Below are positions 1 through 9,367 of a DNA stretch of 64,000 bases, piece after piece. The stretch comes from Polaribacter sp. MED152 (lineage in GTDB: Bacteria > Bacteroidota > Bacteroidia > Flavobacteriales > Flavobacteriaceae). The position numbers were made by a program, and so were the translations under genes. The stretch's first letter is position 1. Each line of letters opens with the position of its first letter. The stretch is taken from positions 1,243,501-1,307,500 of the forward strand of contig NC_020830.1 of the NCBI RefSeq assembly GCF_000152945.2, in the 5' to 3' direction. Below the pieces are notes generated by a model. That model ran no database searches. It was given only the letters and a program-made list of their open reading frames with translations, and was not told the DNA's origin.

Positions 1-3000
1 AGGATTTGGATAGTTTAAAACATTTTCTAAATTTAATATGGCATCACTAACAACCACAAAGTTTAACGTGGTTTCAGAAGAGTTATTGTATGTATCCCAA
101 GCTTTAATTTTTAACGTATGAGGGCCAGTTTCTAAATCTCTCAAAGTATAATTTACCTTTCCTGTTGTAAAATCATTCAGTTCTGTTTGATAAAAATCAT
201 TTAGAATTATTGGGTTAGCAGTATCACCATCTAAAATGGCAACAATATCATGATCTACTGCTGTAATTGAAGTATTGATACCATTAGCATCAGACAAAAC
301 CGCAATTAAATTGGGTGATGCATTTGTGTTACCACCATCAATAAAAGACTCATCGTTCATAAATAAAGAAATCTCTGGCCCAATTGTATCTTCAGGGGCA
401 TTCTCATTTATGCCACCAACAGTAACATCAAAATTGGCTCCTGCTTTTTCTACTTCTCCATCTTCAGCATAAAAACTCAACTTACTTTTACCATAAGCAA
501 TTTTAATATCTTTTGGCACTACAAAATCGAAGCTAAATACACCATTTTCTACAGTTGCTTTTCCTCTAAATAGCTTACTGTCTTGTGTATCAAAAACCAT
601 TGTTACTCCAAAACCATCATTATCTAAGGTGTTTTTTTCAATTACCTTATCAAAAACAGTCGTAGATAATGTTCCATTATAATTGGTTAAAACCGAATTC
701 GTATCGTCTGTAACCACACCTTCAAACTTAATTTTTGACAATGCTTTAATAGTGTCTAAAGATTGGGTAATTGGCACATCGTTCATTTTAGTAATTCTTA
801 CATTAGGCTTAGGGATTGCCAATTTCATGGCAGGATCTCCAAAAGAATAAATAAAGAATTTTTGTGTACTATTAAATTGATTTTTGGTTGTTGCTAAGGC
901 TTCTGCAATTGAGTAATCTTCTCCGTTAAAAGAGAGTAAAACACGAATTAACTGCTCATTAAATCGCTGACCAGTAGAAATAAAAACCTCCCTAGTAGTT
1001 GTAATCATACTTGCAGCACCACCATCCGATTTTTTAAAAGTAATTTCACCTGCTGTAATTCTATTTGGATTGTCAAATCTTGAAAAGTCGCAAGTAACTG
1101 TAATTAATAAAGGAAGTGTATTTAAATTGTTAAAAGATTGAATTTGAGAAACATCTAAAATACGCTCTGAAGCAAAACCATCTTCTCCTCCATGACCAAA
1201 ATAATCGAAAACTAATGTTCCTTTTTCAATGGCATTGGTTATGGCTTCATTCACTTCTGGATAACGTTCACCTCCTGAAGAGTTTTCTTGGACAAAAGCA
1301 TCTGCATAAATTTTATTGACATTAAATACAGGCTTGTTATCCTTAATTTCATCAGCAATAGACTCAACACCTTGCTCAATAACTTCCTCTCCAACTACAT
1401 CAATATCATCTGCCAATAACGTAATTGTATTTCGCCAATCACCAATGGCATCTTTACTGTAATAAGACAAAATTTTATCTACCACAACAGATGCCTCTGC
1501 AATTGTAGAAACAGGAATTCTACTGGATGCCACATCCACAGTATGTGAAGTAGACATTGTACCTTCATTGTCATCTAACATCACAAAGAAATCATCAGTA
1601 ACATAAGAACTCGCCAAATTAAAACTTATGGTTGATAATTTAACTGGTACAATATTATTGTTCGCTGCAATTCGATCTTTATAATCGTAAGACGAATCAC
1701 CAAAAAAACAAACGTATTTTAGTTGAGTTGAGGGTGATGAATTTGTGGTGTATAAATGCTTGATGAAATCTCTAATTCCTGTAATGTCTTTAGAACCCGA
1801 TGAAAATTCATTGTAAATTTCATCTAACAACACCACTTTACCAACCAAATTAGAATTTGTTTGATGATAGTCTACCAATCTTTGTGCTTCATTTGCCAAA
1901 TCTGAATTGGTAATTACCAAATAGTTGATGTCTTTTAAACCATGTAAATCTTGATTGGTTACTCTAGCATTTTCTACTGTTTCAGGGGTGTAAAAGTCAT
2001 TAGCATCCAAAACAACATATTCTTTCAATTCACCTGCATTTGCATTAAAAGTAAAATTGTTTCCTGATGAAGTATTCTGAATCCTTTTTGGAGTAATAGA
2101 ATTGGAAACATCCCAAACTTGAAAAGCATTCGCTCCATTTGTAATTTCATAAGATATAGTTCCTGAAGCAGTTGCCTGGTCAAAATTTCGAAACGAGAAC
2201 TGAAAGTCAGAATAGCTTAAATTTTTGGTTCCTAGTACTTCTATATAATCTAAAAATGCATTTGCTGACGGATTTCCATTACTGTTATAGGTAATTGAAA
2301 CCGTAATATTTTCGGAAGTATTGTTCAATGATGCACTTCTTTCTAAGGCAAATGCTTTGGTTAATGAAGAAGGATTTGTAGCTGGGTAATTTATGCTATA
2401 TGCATCTTGCCCATTTACAACAACATCCATGGTAGAAGCCACTACCGAATTTGATACTCCTCTAGTTCTTACTGTAATGTTTTCTCCAGAAACTGCATTG
2501 GTAAAAGGAATTGTAAATGATTGGGTATTCTCAATATTAAAATCTTCGTTAAAAAACCATTGCGTACCTACTGCCAAAATACTTCGTTCTTCTCTTTCAA
2601 AAAAAGTATAATCGTCAAAAGTGGTAAAAGCATTGGTAGCCACTGATGAAATTGGAGTTTCTGCCTGAATTCTTTTTCCATCAGTTTCATTAACGGTTAT
2701 AAAATAGTATGCTTTATCAGAATAGATATTCTGTCTATGTCTTGCTGTTTCATTGGCAAGATCCACTTCCCAATCATGAGGGCCTTTTGCATAAAATAGA
2801 ATAAAATCATTAGTATCAAAAGAACCATCCTGTTCACCATCTATATAAATAGCATTTTCTTGCAGATCATCGTATCTAAAATCACTATTCAAAACAGGCA
2901 ATAATTGGCCTCCATTACCATAAATATGAATTTTCTTCGGATCTAAATTATTGGTAGAAATCCCTATCTGCTGCAATAAATTTCTATCAATCTTAAAAAC

Positions 3001-3123
3001 ACCAGTAGTATCCACAGAAAATTTATACCAATCTCCACTAGCTAGTACAGAACTACTAACTTGAGCTATTGATTTTTGCATTAAAAACATGCAACTTAAT
3101 AATAGGAATCCTTTTTTAATCAT
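1..3123 (-). CDS. porU: PorU, type IX secretion C-terminal signal peptidase (3' end outside window)
   Basis: Gingipain-type (C25) cysteine protease that cleaves the C-terminal sorting signal of type IX secretion cargo at the cell surface. Translating the minus strand from the ATG at 3121-3123 gives 1041 residues with no stop before the window edge. An N-terminal signal peptide ends near SIAQ. The C25 catalytic His lies in YFGHGG (His644) and the Cys in TVTCDFSRFD (Cys678). The last visible residues, LNYPNP, mark the usual junction to the C-terminal domain, so only the end is missing. It is divergent from gldJ across about 200 bp; the two genes belong to the same secretion/gliding system and are also neighbours in Flavobacterium johnsoniae. 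Confidence 0.93.
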   Translation of the reverse strand, partial: MIKKGFLLLSCMFLMQKSIAQVSSSVLASGDWYKFSVDTTGVFKIDRNLLQQIGISTNNLDPKKIHIYGNGGQLLPVLNSDFRYDDLQENAIYIDGEQDGSFDTNDFILFYAKGPHDWEVDLANETARHRQNIYSDKAYYFITVNETDGKRIQAETPISSVATNAFTTFDDYTFFEREERSILAVGTQWFFNEDFNIENTQSFTIPFTNAVSGENITVRTRGVSNSVVASTMDVVVNGQDAYSINYPATNPSSLTKAFALERSASLNNTSENITVSITYNSNGNPSANAFLDYIEVLGTKNLSYSDFQFSFRNFDQATASGTISYEITNGANAFQVWDVSNSITPKRIQNTSSGNNFTFNANAGELKEYVVLDANDFYTPETVENARVTNQDLHGLKDINYLVITNSDLANEAQRLVDYHQTNSNLVGKVVLLDEIYNEFSSGSKDITGIRDFIKHLYTTNSSPSTQLKYVCFFGDSSYDYKDRIAANNNIVPVKLSTISFNLASSYVTDDFFVMLDDNEGTMSTSHTVDVASSRIPVSTIAEASVVVDKILSYYSKDAIGDWRNTITLLADDIDVVGEEVIEQGVESIADEIKDNKPVFNVNKIYADAFVQENSSGGERYPEVNEAITNAIEKGTLVFDYFGHGGEDGFASERILDVSQIQSFNNLNTLPLLITVTCDFSRFDNPNRITAGEITFKKSDGGAASMITTTREVFISTGQRFNEQLIRVLLSFNGEDYSIAEALATTKNQFNSTQKFFIYSFGDPAMKLAIPKPNVRITKMNDVPITQSLDTIKALSKIKFEGVVTDDTNSVLTNYNGTLSTTVFDKVIEKNTLDNDGFGVTMVFDTQDSKLFRGKATVENGVFSFDFVVPKDIKIAYGKSKLSFYAEDGEVEKAGANFDVTVGGINENAPEDTIGPEISLFMNDESFIDGGNTNASPNLIAVLSDANGINTSITAVDHDIVAILDGDTANPIILNDFYQTELNDFTTGKVNYTLRDLETGPHTLKIKAWDTYNNSSETTLNFVVVSDAILNLENVLNYPNP

Positions 3124-3171
3124 TCTAGATTTAAAAATAACGCAATTATATCTTAGTTATTTTAATAGTAA

Positions 3172-3203
3172 CAAAGATAAATTATACTAAAGTAAAAATG
3201 CAA
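3172..3203 (-). promoter_or_regulatory. Predicted promoter of porU
   Basis: On the minus strand a TATCTTTG box (3172-3179) matches the Bacteroidota -7 consensus TAnnTTTG. A TTG (3201-3203) lies 21 bp upstream, within the usual spacing. The predicted transcript start is about 40-45 nt before the porU ATG. Confidence 0.6.
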
Positions 3204-3246
3204 TCGTTTATAAGATTATATGCAGAAAATGCATGCGTTAAAAATG

Positions 3247-3254
3247 TATATTTG
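3247..3254 (+). promoter_or_regulatory. Possible -7 box of gldJ promoter
   Basis: TATATTTG matches TAnnTTTG and lies about 70 bp before the gldJ ATG. No TTG is found at the expected distance upstream, so this is a weak call. Confidence 0.35.
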
Positions 3255-3325
3255 CTTGTATAAAAGTATTTTTTTATTGTAAATTGCATCATTATATTAA
3301 AACCCTATCAATTTTAAATTAGATA

Positions 3326-5008
3326 ATGAAAAACATATTTAAAATAACATTCATAGTTTTTGTCAGTTTACTTTTTGTGAATTGTAAAAGTTCTTCATCC
3401 AATAAATCTAGGTTAACAGGTTTATCTTTTAACGATCCTAAAAATGGTAATTATATTAGAGCCAATTCTTTTGATGGCCAAGAAACTCCATTAGGAATGG
3501 TTGGTGTAGAAGGTGGTTCTTTTACTATGGGACAAGTGCAAGATGATGTAATGTTTGACTGGAACACTACCCCAAATAAAATACACGTTCGTTCTTTTTA
3601 CATGGATGAAGCAGAGGTTACAAACTCTGAATATTTTTTATATGTACAATATATGAAAGATGTTTTTCCTCCTTCTGAAGCGAAATACAAAAACATTTAC
3701 AGCTCTATTTTACCAGACACTTTAGTTTGGAGAAAAAGTTTAGGAAATACAGATATCTTATCTGAAAACTATTTTCGTCATCCTGCTTATGCAGACTATC
3801 CTGTTGTGGGTGTTAGCTGGTTACAGGCTAACGAATATTGTAAATGGAGAACAAATGCAGTAAACTTAAAAACCTTAATTGACAAAGGGAACATTAAAAA
3901 TATTTTTGATATTGATACCATAAGTAACTTTTTTGATACGGATGTTTTCTTAGTTGATGATTCTAAGTTATTTGACGGTGACACCACTGTTTATAAAAGA
4001 GGTATTGGAAGAACTGTAAGAAAACGTGGAGAAGCAAGACCTGCAAAAGATGCTTTTCAAGGAAGAAAAATTACAAATGCAGATGGTGTTTTAACACAAC
4101 GTTTTCGTTTGCCTACAGAAGCTGAGTGGGAATTTGCAGCAAAAGCAAATGTAGAAAACAGAGAATACAATAACATTAGAGGTAGAAAAAAATATGCTTG
4201 GAATGGTAAATATACCAGAGCTAAAAATAAAAGAAACAGGGGTGATCAACTAGCCAACTTTAAACAAGGAAAAGGAGATTATAGTGGACCTTCTGGTTGG
4301 AGCTCTGATGGAGCAGATATACCAAATGAAATTAAATCTTATCCTCCAAACGGATTTGGTTTATATGACATGTCTGGTAATGTTGCAGAATGGGTTGCTG
4401 ATGTTTATAGACCTATTATAGACAATGAAGCAAACGACTTTAACTATTTTAGAGGTAATTTATTTACTAAAAAAATGATAGATAGTAAAGGGAATGTAGT
4501 TTTTGCAGGCGAACAAGGTGGAGCTGAAATAGAATATGACACCTTACCAAATGGTAAAGTAGTACCAAGATATTTACCTGGTTCTATTAAATATGTACCA
4601 ATTACCAAAAATGATGCTACTTTAAGAAGAAACTTCTCAAAAGCAGATAATGCCAATATTGGAGATGGAGATGCAAACTCAACCCGTTTTTACGAAGATG
4701 ATGAAGATGAAATTGCTAGAAGACCTAGTATGTATAACTCACCAAAATCGCCTACTGTTGAAATAGATCCTGTTACAGGAAGAGAAGTTTTAGTAAACGA
4801 TGATAAAAAGAGAACTACTTTAATTAGTGATAGAACTCGTGTTTACAAAGGTGGTTCATGGTCTGATAGAGAATACTGGTTAGATCCAGCACAAAGAAGA
4901 TATTTACCTGAATATATGGCTACAAACTATATTGGGTTTAGATGTGTTACAGATAAATTAGGACCACTTTCTAACGGAAAAAGAAAAGCAAGAAATCCTA
5001 GTAGATAA
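3326..5008 (+). CDS. gldJ: GldJ, gliding motility / type IX secretion lipoprotein
   Basis: Outer-membrane lipoprotein of the Bacteroidota gliding and type IX secretion apparatus, built on a formylglycine-generating-enzyme (sulfatase-modifying factor) fold. The 560-residue product has a signal peptide with the lipobox ending at Cys20 (LLFVNC). FGE-fold landmarks follow: GVEGGSFTMG, SEYFLYV, RLPTEAEWEFAA, YDMSGNVAEWVAD and, at the C terminus, VYKGGSWSDREYWLDP and GFRCV. A long insertion rich in charged residues lies between the last two blocks, as is usual for GldJ/GldK proteins. It is divergent from porU and ends at a strong terminator. Confidence 0.93.
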   Translation: MKNIFKITFIVFVSLLFVNCKSSSSNKSRLTGLSFNDPKNGNYIRANSFDGQETPLGMVGVEGGSFTMGQVQDDVMFDWNTTPNKIHVRSFYMDEAEVTNSEYFLYVQYMKDVFPPSEAKYKNIYSSILPDTLVWRKSLGNTDILSENYFRHPAYADYPVVGVSWLQANEYCKWRTNAVNLKTLIDKGNIKNIFDIDTISNFFDTDVFLVDDSKLFDGDTTVYKRGIGRTVRKRGEARPAKDAFQGRKITNADGVLTQRFRLPTEAEWEFAAKANVENREYNNIRGRKKYAWNGKYTRAKNKRNRGDQLANFKQGKGDYSGPSGWSSDGADIPNEIKSYPPNGFGLYDMSGNVAEWVADVYRPIIDNEANDFNYFRGNLFTKKMIDSKGNVVFAGEQGGAEIEYDTLPNGKVVPRYLPGSIKYVPITKNDATLRRNFSKADNANIGDGDANSTRFYEDDEDEIARRPSMYNSPKSPTVEIDPVTGREVLVNDDKKRTTLISDRTRVYKGGSWSDREYWLDPAQRRYLPEYMATNYIGFRCVTDKLGPLSNGKRKARNPSR

Positions 5009-5030
5009 TTAATACAATATCAAAGAATTC

Positions 5031-5065
5031 AAACCTCATTGTTTTTAAATAATGAGGTTTTTTTT
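5031..5065 (+). terminator. Intrinsic terminator after gldJ
   Basis: A perfect 10-bp stem (5031-5040 with 5051-5060, AAACCTCATT) with a 10-nt loop is followed by a T run. It separates gldJ from murF. Confidence 0.85.
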
Positions 5066-5076
5066 ACCTTTATTTT

Positions 5077-6333
5077 ATGGAAATAGCACAGCTTTACAAC
5101 CTTTATACACAGCATTATTTAGTAAACACAGATACTAGAAACATTCGTAAAAACACAATTTTTTTCGCCTTGAAAGGTGATAATTTTAATGGAAATAGTT
5201 TTGCAGAAGAAGCACTAAAATTAGGAGCTAATTATGCAATTGTTGATGAAGAGGTTTATCAAACACAAGATGCCATTATATTAGTGCCAAATGTTTTAGA
5301 AACACTACAGCAATTGGCCAATTATCATCGAAAACAACTTAAAGCTACAATTATTGGTTTAACAGGTAGTAATGGTAAAACTACAACCAAAGAGTTGATA
5401 TTTGCTGTACTCTCTAAAAAATACAAAACCATAGCCACTAAAGGAAACCTTAACAATCATATAGGAGTACCTTTAACCCTACTTTCAATGCCTATAGATA
5501 CTGAAATGGGTATTGTAGAAATGGGTGCAAACCATCAAAAAGAAATCGAATTTCTTAGCAGTATTTGTGAACCAGATTTCGGTTACATCACTAATTTTGG
5601 AAAAGCACACTTAGAAGGTTTTGGCGGAGTTGAAGGTGTCATTAAAGGGAAAAGTGAGTTGTACCACTTTTTAGAGCAGAATAATAAAATTGCGTTTATA
5701 AATCCTGATGATAAAATTCAGGTTGATAAAACTAAAAATATCACAACAATTCCTTTTCTACCTAGTATAGCCTTAAAAGAAGCAAATCCTTTTGTGCAGT
5801 TATCCTATGATAATCTGGTTATAAATAGTAATTTAATTGGGACCTACAATTACACGAATATTGCAATTGCAATTACTATAGGAAATTATTTTAAAGTTAA
5901 GGATGATGTTATTAAAGAAGCTATAGAAGGTTATGAATCTACTAACAATCGATCTCAAATCATCAATCAAAACTCTAATGTAATTATTCTAGACGCTTAC
6001 AATGCAAATCCATCAAGTATGAAAGTTGCCTTAGAGAATTTTCACGCTTTAAAGGCAGATCACAAAATTGTTATTTTAGGTGATATGTTTGAGCTCGGTG
6101 ATGCTCGCTTAGAAGAACATCAACAGATTGTGAATATGGCTACCCAAATGAACTTTAATGGCTATTATTTTGTTGGAGAACATTTTTATCAAACTAAAGA
6201 AAATGAAAATCTCTTTAAGACTTTTGATGACTTTAAGAATGACTTTGAAAATAATATACCTAGTAATTCCTCTATTCTAATTAAGGGTTCTAGAGGAATG
6301 CGCTTAGAACGTGTTGTAGAGTTACTTAAATAA
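5077..6333 (+). CDS. murF: UDP-N-acetylmuramoyl-tripeptide--D-alanyl-D-alanine ligase
   Basis: Cytoplasmic ATP-dependent ligase that adds D-Ala-D-Ala to the UDP-MurNAc-tripeptide in peptidoglycan synthesis. The 418 residues show the Mur ligase order. The N-terminal substrate domain has DTRNIRKNTIFFALKG. The ATP loop is GLTGSNGKTTTKEL, followed by KGNLNNHIGVPLTLL and VEMGANHQKEIEFL. The C-terminal domain has DAYNANPSSMK and ILGDMFELG. The DAYNANPxS block separates MurF from MurC/D/E. The ATG at 5077 starts only 12 bp after the terminator. The 3' end overlaps the convergent kinase gene by 8 bp. Confidence 0.95.
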   Translation: MEIAQLYNLYTQHYLVNTDTRNIRKNTIFFALKGDNFNGNSFAEEALKLGANYAIVDEEVYQTQDAIILVPNVLETLQQLANYHRKQLKATIIGLTGSNGKTTTKELIFAVLSKKYKTIATKGNLNNHIGVPLTLLSMPIDTEMGIVEMGANHQKEIEFLSSICEPDFGYITNFGKAHLEGFGGVEGVIKGKSELYHFLEQNNKIAFINPDDKIQVDKTKNITTIPFLPSIALKEANPFVQLSYDNLVINSNLIGTYNYTNIAIAITIGNYFKVKDDVIKEAIEGYESTNNRSQIINQNSNVIILDAYNANPSSMKVALENFHALKADHKIVILGDMFELGDARLEEHQQIVNMATQMNFNGYYFVGEHFYQTKENENLFKTFDDFKNDFENNIPSNSSILIKGSRGMRLERVVELLK

Positions 6334-7177
6334 TATTATTTTTATGATATTCCAATAGATTATCAATGGGTCTTTGAATAACTCCAGTTATTTGAAGGTT
6401 GTTTTTTTGAGCTACTTTCTCTAAAGTTTCTCTAAAATAATGGGCTATTGAACCAATGAAGTACAAAGGGGTAGTTGCATCTTTCTCAAAAGGTAGTATT
6501 CTATATTTAAAGAATTCCTGAAAGCCTCTTTTAATAATCTTTTTAATGTACTTCTCCTCTTTAAATTCAAACATAAACTTCGCAAAAGAAGCTAAATACA
6601 TATTCGGATTTGGCATTCTGTAAAGATTCTGTTTGATGTAATCTGCATCTAAATTGAATTCATTTTCAAAACGCTCTGCCATAGGTTTAGGCATTTTGTT
6701 ATAGTAATATTCTCTTAAAAGCACTTTTCCAAAATAATTACCACTAGCCTCATCCATTAAAACATAGCCTAAAGAAGGAGTATTCATTTGAACAGTTTTT
6801 CCATCAAAATAACAACTGTTAGAGCCTGTTCCTAAAATACAAACTAATGCAGGTTTTTTACCTGATGCAGCATACACTGCTGCTAACATATCTTCTGCTA
6901 CATGTACTTTAGCATTAATAAAAATAGCTTCCATTACATCTTGTAAAATTTTAGATGGCTTAGGTGTTCCACATCCAGCTCCATAAAAATGAATTTCAGT
7001 AACCTCATCTTTAATATTGATAAGTTGAAACATATTTACAATTCTGTTGTTCAATTCCTCTTGCTCTACAACAGCCGGATTTAAACCAAGGGTTCTTACA
7101 CGAAATACTTCATTTTTATTCGTATCCAATGCTATCCAATCTGCTTTTGTAGATCCTCCGTCTGCAATTAAAATCAT
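6326..7177 (-). CDS. BadF/BadG-type ATPase, probable N-acetylglucosamine kinase
   Basis: ASKHA-fold kinase likely to phosphorylate an amino sugar salvaged from cell wall or chitin. Evidence is the phosphate-1 motif at the N terminus (ADGGSTKADW), the central LGTGSNSCYFDG phosphate-2 motif and GSIAHYF near the C terminus. I chose the ATG at 7177 because MILIADGGSTK is the normal family start and because a good promoter lies just upstream; a 22-residue longer frame runs through that promoter. Length 283 aa is normal. The substrate is inferred from the family only. It is convergent with murF, with overlapping stop codons. Confidence 0.8.
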   Translation of the reverse strand: MILIADGGSTKADWIALDTNKNEVFRVRTLGLNPAVVEQEELNNRIVNMFQLINIKDEVTEIHFYGAGCGTPKPSKILQDVMEAIFINAKVHVAEDMLAAVYAASGKKPALVCILGTGSNSCYFDGKTVQMNTPSLGYVLMDEASGNYFGKVLLREYYYNKMPKPMAERFENEFNLDADYIKQNLYRMPNPNMYLASFAKFMFEFKEEKYIKKIIKRGFQEFFKYRILPFEKDATTPLYFIGSIAHYFRETLEKVAQKNNLQITGVIQRPIDNLLEYHKNNII

Positions 7178-7194
7178 AATACTGCTATTTTTGT

Positions 7195-7225
7195 CAAATA
7201 TATTGCAAGTTATTTTAGTGAGCAA
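7195..7225 (-). promoter_or_regulatory. Predicted promoter of the BadF-type kinase
   Basis: Minus-strand TATATTTG (7195-7202) with TTG (7223-7225) 20 bp upstream matches the TTG-N20-TAnnTTTG consensus. It lies about 17 bp from the chosen ATG, which supports the shorter start. Confidence 0.6.
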
Positions 7226-7313
7226 TAGTATTAAAAACTTCAATCGTTTTCGTTATTATTTAACACAATTAGAACCTTCTAATATTGTAAATTTGCACTA
7301 TAATTTGATATTT

Positions 7314-8054
7314 ATGTTATTTTTTAAAAAGAAAGAAATTCCGTTAACCGAATTTTTCCCTACTAATTTTATTGATATACATTCCCACTTACTTCCAGGT
7401 ATTGATGATGGTGCAAAAGACATTGAACAGTCTGTATCTTTAATACAAAAAATGGCCTCTTATGGAATTAAAAATTTTATAACTACTCCACATGTTTTAG
7501 GAGATGTATACCCTAATTCTTCTGAAACTATTTTAAAGAAATTAGAAGAAGTAAGAGCAGCCTTAAAAGATGAAGGTTTAACTGATATCAAAATGAATGC
7601 TGCTGCAGAATACATGATGGATGAACAATTTTCAGCACTATTAGAAAAAGATGATATTTTAACTTTAAAGGATAATTACATTTTAGTAGAAATGTCTTAT
7701 TTCAGTCCGCCCTTAAATCTATTTGACATACTTTTTCAAATTCAACTAAAAGGATACAAGCCTGTACTTGCTCATCCTGAAAGATACAATAGCTACCACA
7801 ACAACTTCGAAATTTATTACAAACTTAAAAAAGCAGGATGTTTGTTTCAGTTAAACTTACTTTCCCTAACACCTCAATATGGGGATGGTGTTACCAAAAC
7901 CGCAGATCGTTTACTAAAAGAAAATTTATATGATTTTGTCGGCACTGATACCCATCATAAAAATCATTTGCATTTATTAAAAAGTATAAGTATTAAAAAG
8001 AACTTTAAAAAAATTAATCATTTATTAGAAAATAATCTAAAGTTTTTAAAGTAA
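7314..8054 (+). CDS. CpsB/YwqE-type PHP tyrosine-protein phosphatase
   Basis: Metal-dependent PHP-fold phosphatase of the family that dephosphorylates the tyrosine-rich tail of Wzc/CpsD-type capsule kinases. The 246-residue product has the metal-binding DIHSHLLPGIDDGAKD, then ITTPHV, AAEYMMD, PVLAHPERY, LNLLSL and FVGTDTHH, the full set of His/Asp blocks of the family. I use the ATG at 7314 (MLFFKKKE); the longer open frame upstream overlaps the divergent kinase and its promoter. A possible -7 box TAAATTTG lies at 7288-7295. Its predicted target is the Wzc at 9798-12170, on the other side of the repeat block. Confidence 0.87.
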   Translation: MLFFKKKEIPLTEFFPTNFIDIHSHLLPGIDDGAKDIEQSVSLIQKMASYGIKNFITTPHVLGDVYPNSSETILKKLEEVRAALKDEGLTDIKMNAAAEYMMDEQFSALLEKDDILTLKDNYILVEMSYFSPPLNLFDILFQIQLKGYKPVLAHPERYNSYHNNFEIYYKLKKAGCLFQLNLLSLTPQYGDGVTKTADRLLKENLYDFVGTDTHHKNHLHLLKSISIKKNFKKINHLLENNLKFLK

Positions 8055-8093
8055 GAAGTTATTTACTAAACACATTAGCTTTGAGACTTAAAA

Positions 8094-8928
8094 TAGATTT
8101 CTCAATTCCGCTTGCACTATACTCGAATGAAAAGTAGTTTTATGTACACAGTTCTATAATTAAATCAATACCTAGCTGTCATCTCGACCTTGTGGAGAGA
8201 TCCCTTCTGTTTCACTATTTTTATAATATTTAAAAAACAATAGGCACTCATAACTACTGTGTTTATATACTTACAAATCGAACAAAGAAAGTATTGTATA
8301 TAGGTGTAACAAATCATCTGAAAAGAAGAATAGAAGAGCATTCAGTTCCAATTGAAAGTTCTAGGCAATTTACTAATAAATATAATTGTAAGTATTTAAT
8401 TTATCATGAACACTATAACAGCATAGAAACTGCAATAAAAAGAGAGAAACAATTGAAGAAATGGAGTAGAGTAAAAAAGGAAACTTTAATTAAATCCTTA
8501 AATCCAGAATGGAACTTTCTTAATGATACTATTTGATTTATATATGTAGATTTCTCCATTCCGCTAAAAAGCTACAGTCGAAATGACAGGGCGTTTTATG
8601 TATCCAATTCTATAATTTAAATAATACCTAGCTGTCATCTAGACCTTGTGGAGAGATCTCAAAATTATACTTAATACTTACAAAGAGATTGCTCGACTCC
8701 GCTTGCGCTATGCTCGAAATGACAAGTAGTTTTATGTATATATTTCTATAATTTAATTAATACCTAAATGTCATCTCGACCTAGTGGAGAGATCTCAAAA
8801 TTATACTTAATACTTACAAAGAGATTTCTCCATTCCGCTAAAAAGCTACAGTCGAAATAACAGGGAGTTTTTTTATTAAAATTTTAAAAAAGAATCTATA
8901 TGTCATCTCGACCTTGTGGAGAGATCTC
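8094..8928. repeat. Array A: REPIN-like doublets of short inverted repeats
   Basis: Each doublet is a long unit pointing left (AGATTTCTC...CGAAATGACA, about 42 bp) and a short unit pointing right (TGTCATCTCGACC...GGAGAGATCTC, about 28 bp), separated by about 40 bp of conserved AT-rich spacer. Doublets: 8094-8203, 8548-8660, 8684-8796 and 8820-8928. The last three form a tandem array with a 136-bp period and a conserved 23-bp linker. The arms can pair into one large hairpin. Between the first and second doublet the linker is replaced by the GIY-YIG gene. Family members recur at 42653-43626 and inside gmd. Confidence 0.9.
8240..8536 (+). CDS. Small GIY-YIG nuclease lying between repeat doublets; ATG start apparently lost
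   Basis: Single-domain GIY-YIG protein of the URI/UvrC-N type, about 98 codons. The frame from 8240 reads NYCVYILTN, VLYIGVTN, an RRIEEH block, YLIYHEHY, a Glu-containing AIKREKQLKKW helix and LNPEW, so all catalytic blocks are present. There is no ATG before the first motif. The in-frame codon at 8240 is ATA, one base from ATG, and an in-frame stop precedes at 8231. The TTG at 8294 would delete the GIY half of the active site. Either ATA or another rare start is used, or the gene is freshly inactivated. It is flanked 36 bp upstream and 11 bp downstream by REP-like units, and no other gene is near. Confidence 0.75.
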   Translation: MGTHNYCVYILTNRTKKVLYIGVTNHLKRRIEEHSVPIESSRQFTNKYNCKYLIYHEHYNSIETAIKREKQLKKWSRVKKETLIKSLNPEWNFLNDTI

Positions 8929-9161
8929 AAAACTATCATTTGACTCCTTTATTTGCCTGACCTAAATTTAATTCGAAGTAAGATTTATAAATTTACCTTT
9001 TTCGACATACTTTTATCATCTGTAGAAATTCAAAATTTATAGAATGTTTAGCGTCCAAAGAGCGCAGTGGTCTGGACGCGTTAATGGAATAAATTGTAGA
9101 ATTTAAAAATGATAAAATAAGTCTAGATTTTTTTGATTCTTTTTTCATCAATGAAAAAAGA
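8901..9161 (+). repeat. MITE-like palindromic element, copy 1
   Basis: About 260 bp, beginning with a short REP-like unit (8901-8928) and closely matched at 9368-9629. The core is an imperfect inverted repeat: a left arm with TTTTATCAT...AAATTC and a right arm with its complement (GAATTT...ATGATAAAA). It folds around a GC-richer centre where GCGTCCA pairs with TGGACGC. The right end is a T-rich/A-rich hairpin (TTCTTTTTTC / GAAAAAAG). No coding sequence is visible in it. Confidence 0.75.
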
Positions 9162-9367
9162 CATGAAAATATTTAATTTTCTCTTTTACCTTGTTGCAAA
9201 AGAGACAAAAGAACAAGAGAATCCCTATGAAATTGCAAAGCACCATTCTTTTTCAGATTTCCATGCGTAGTGCTTGCGCACCGCAATTCCAATCTTTCAC
9301 TCATTATTTCTTGGGATTTTCGAAGATTCTAATAATATTGTAAATCCCTTTCTTAGTAAGTACTATC
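9162..9367. other. Non-coding spacer between MITE-like copies
   Basis: About 200 bp with no credible gene. It contains a short inverted motif (TTGCAAAAGAGAC and neighbours) and a TGCGTAGTGCTTGCGCACCG stretch that can fold. I see no match to other parts of the window. Confidence 0.5.

Noticed and set aside
7047..7313. N-terminal extension of the PHP phosphatase
   Set aside because: It overlaps the divergent kinase gene and its promoter; the family start motif follows the ATG at 7314.
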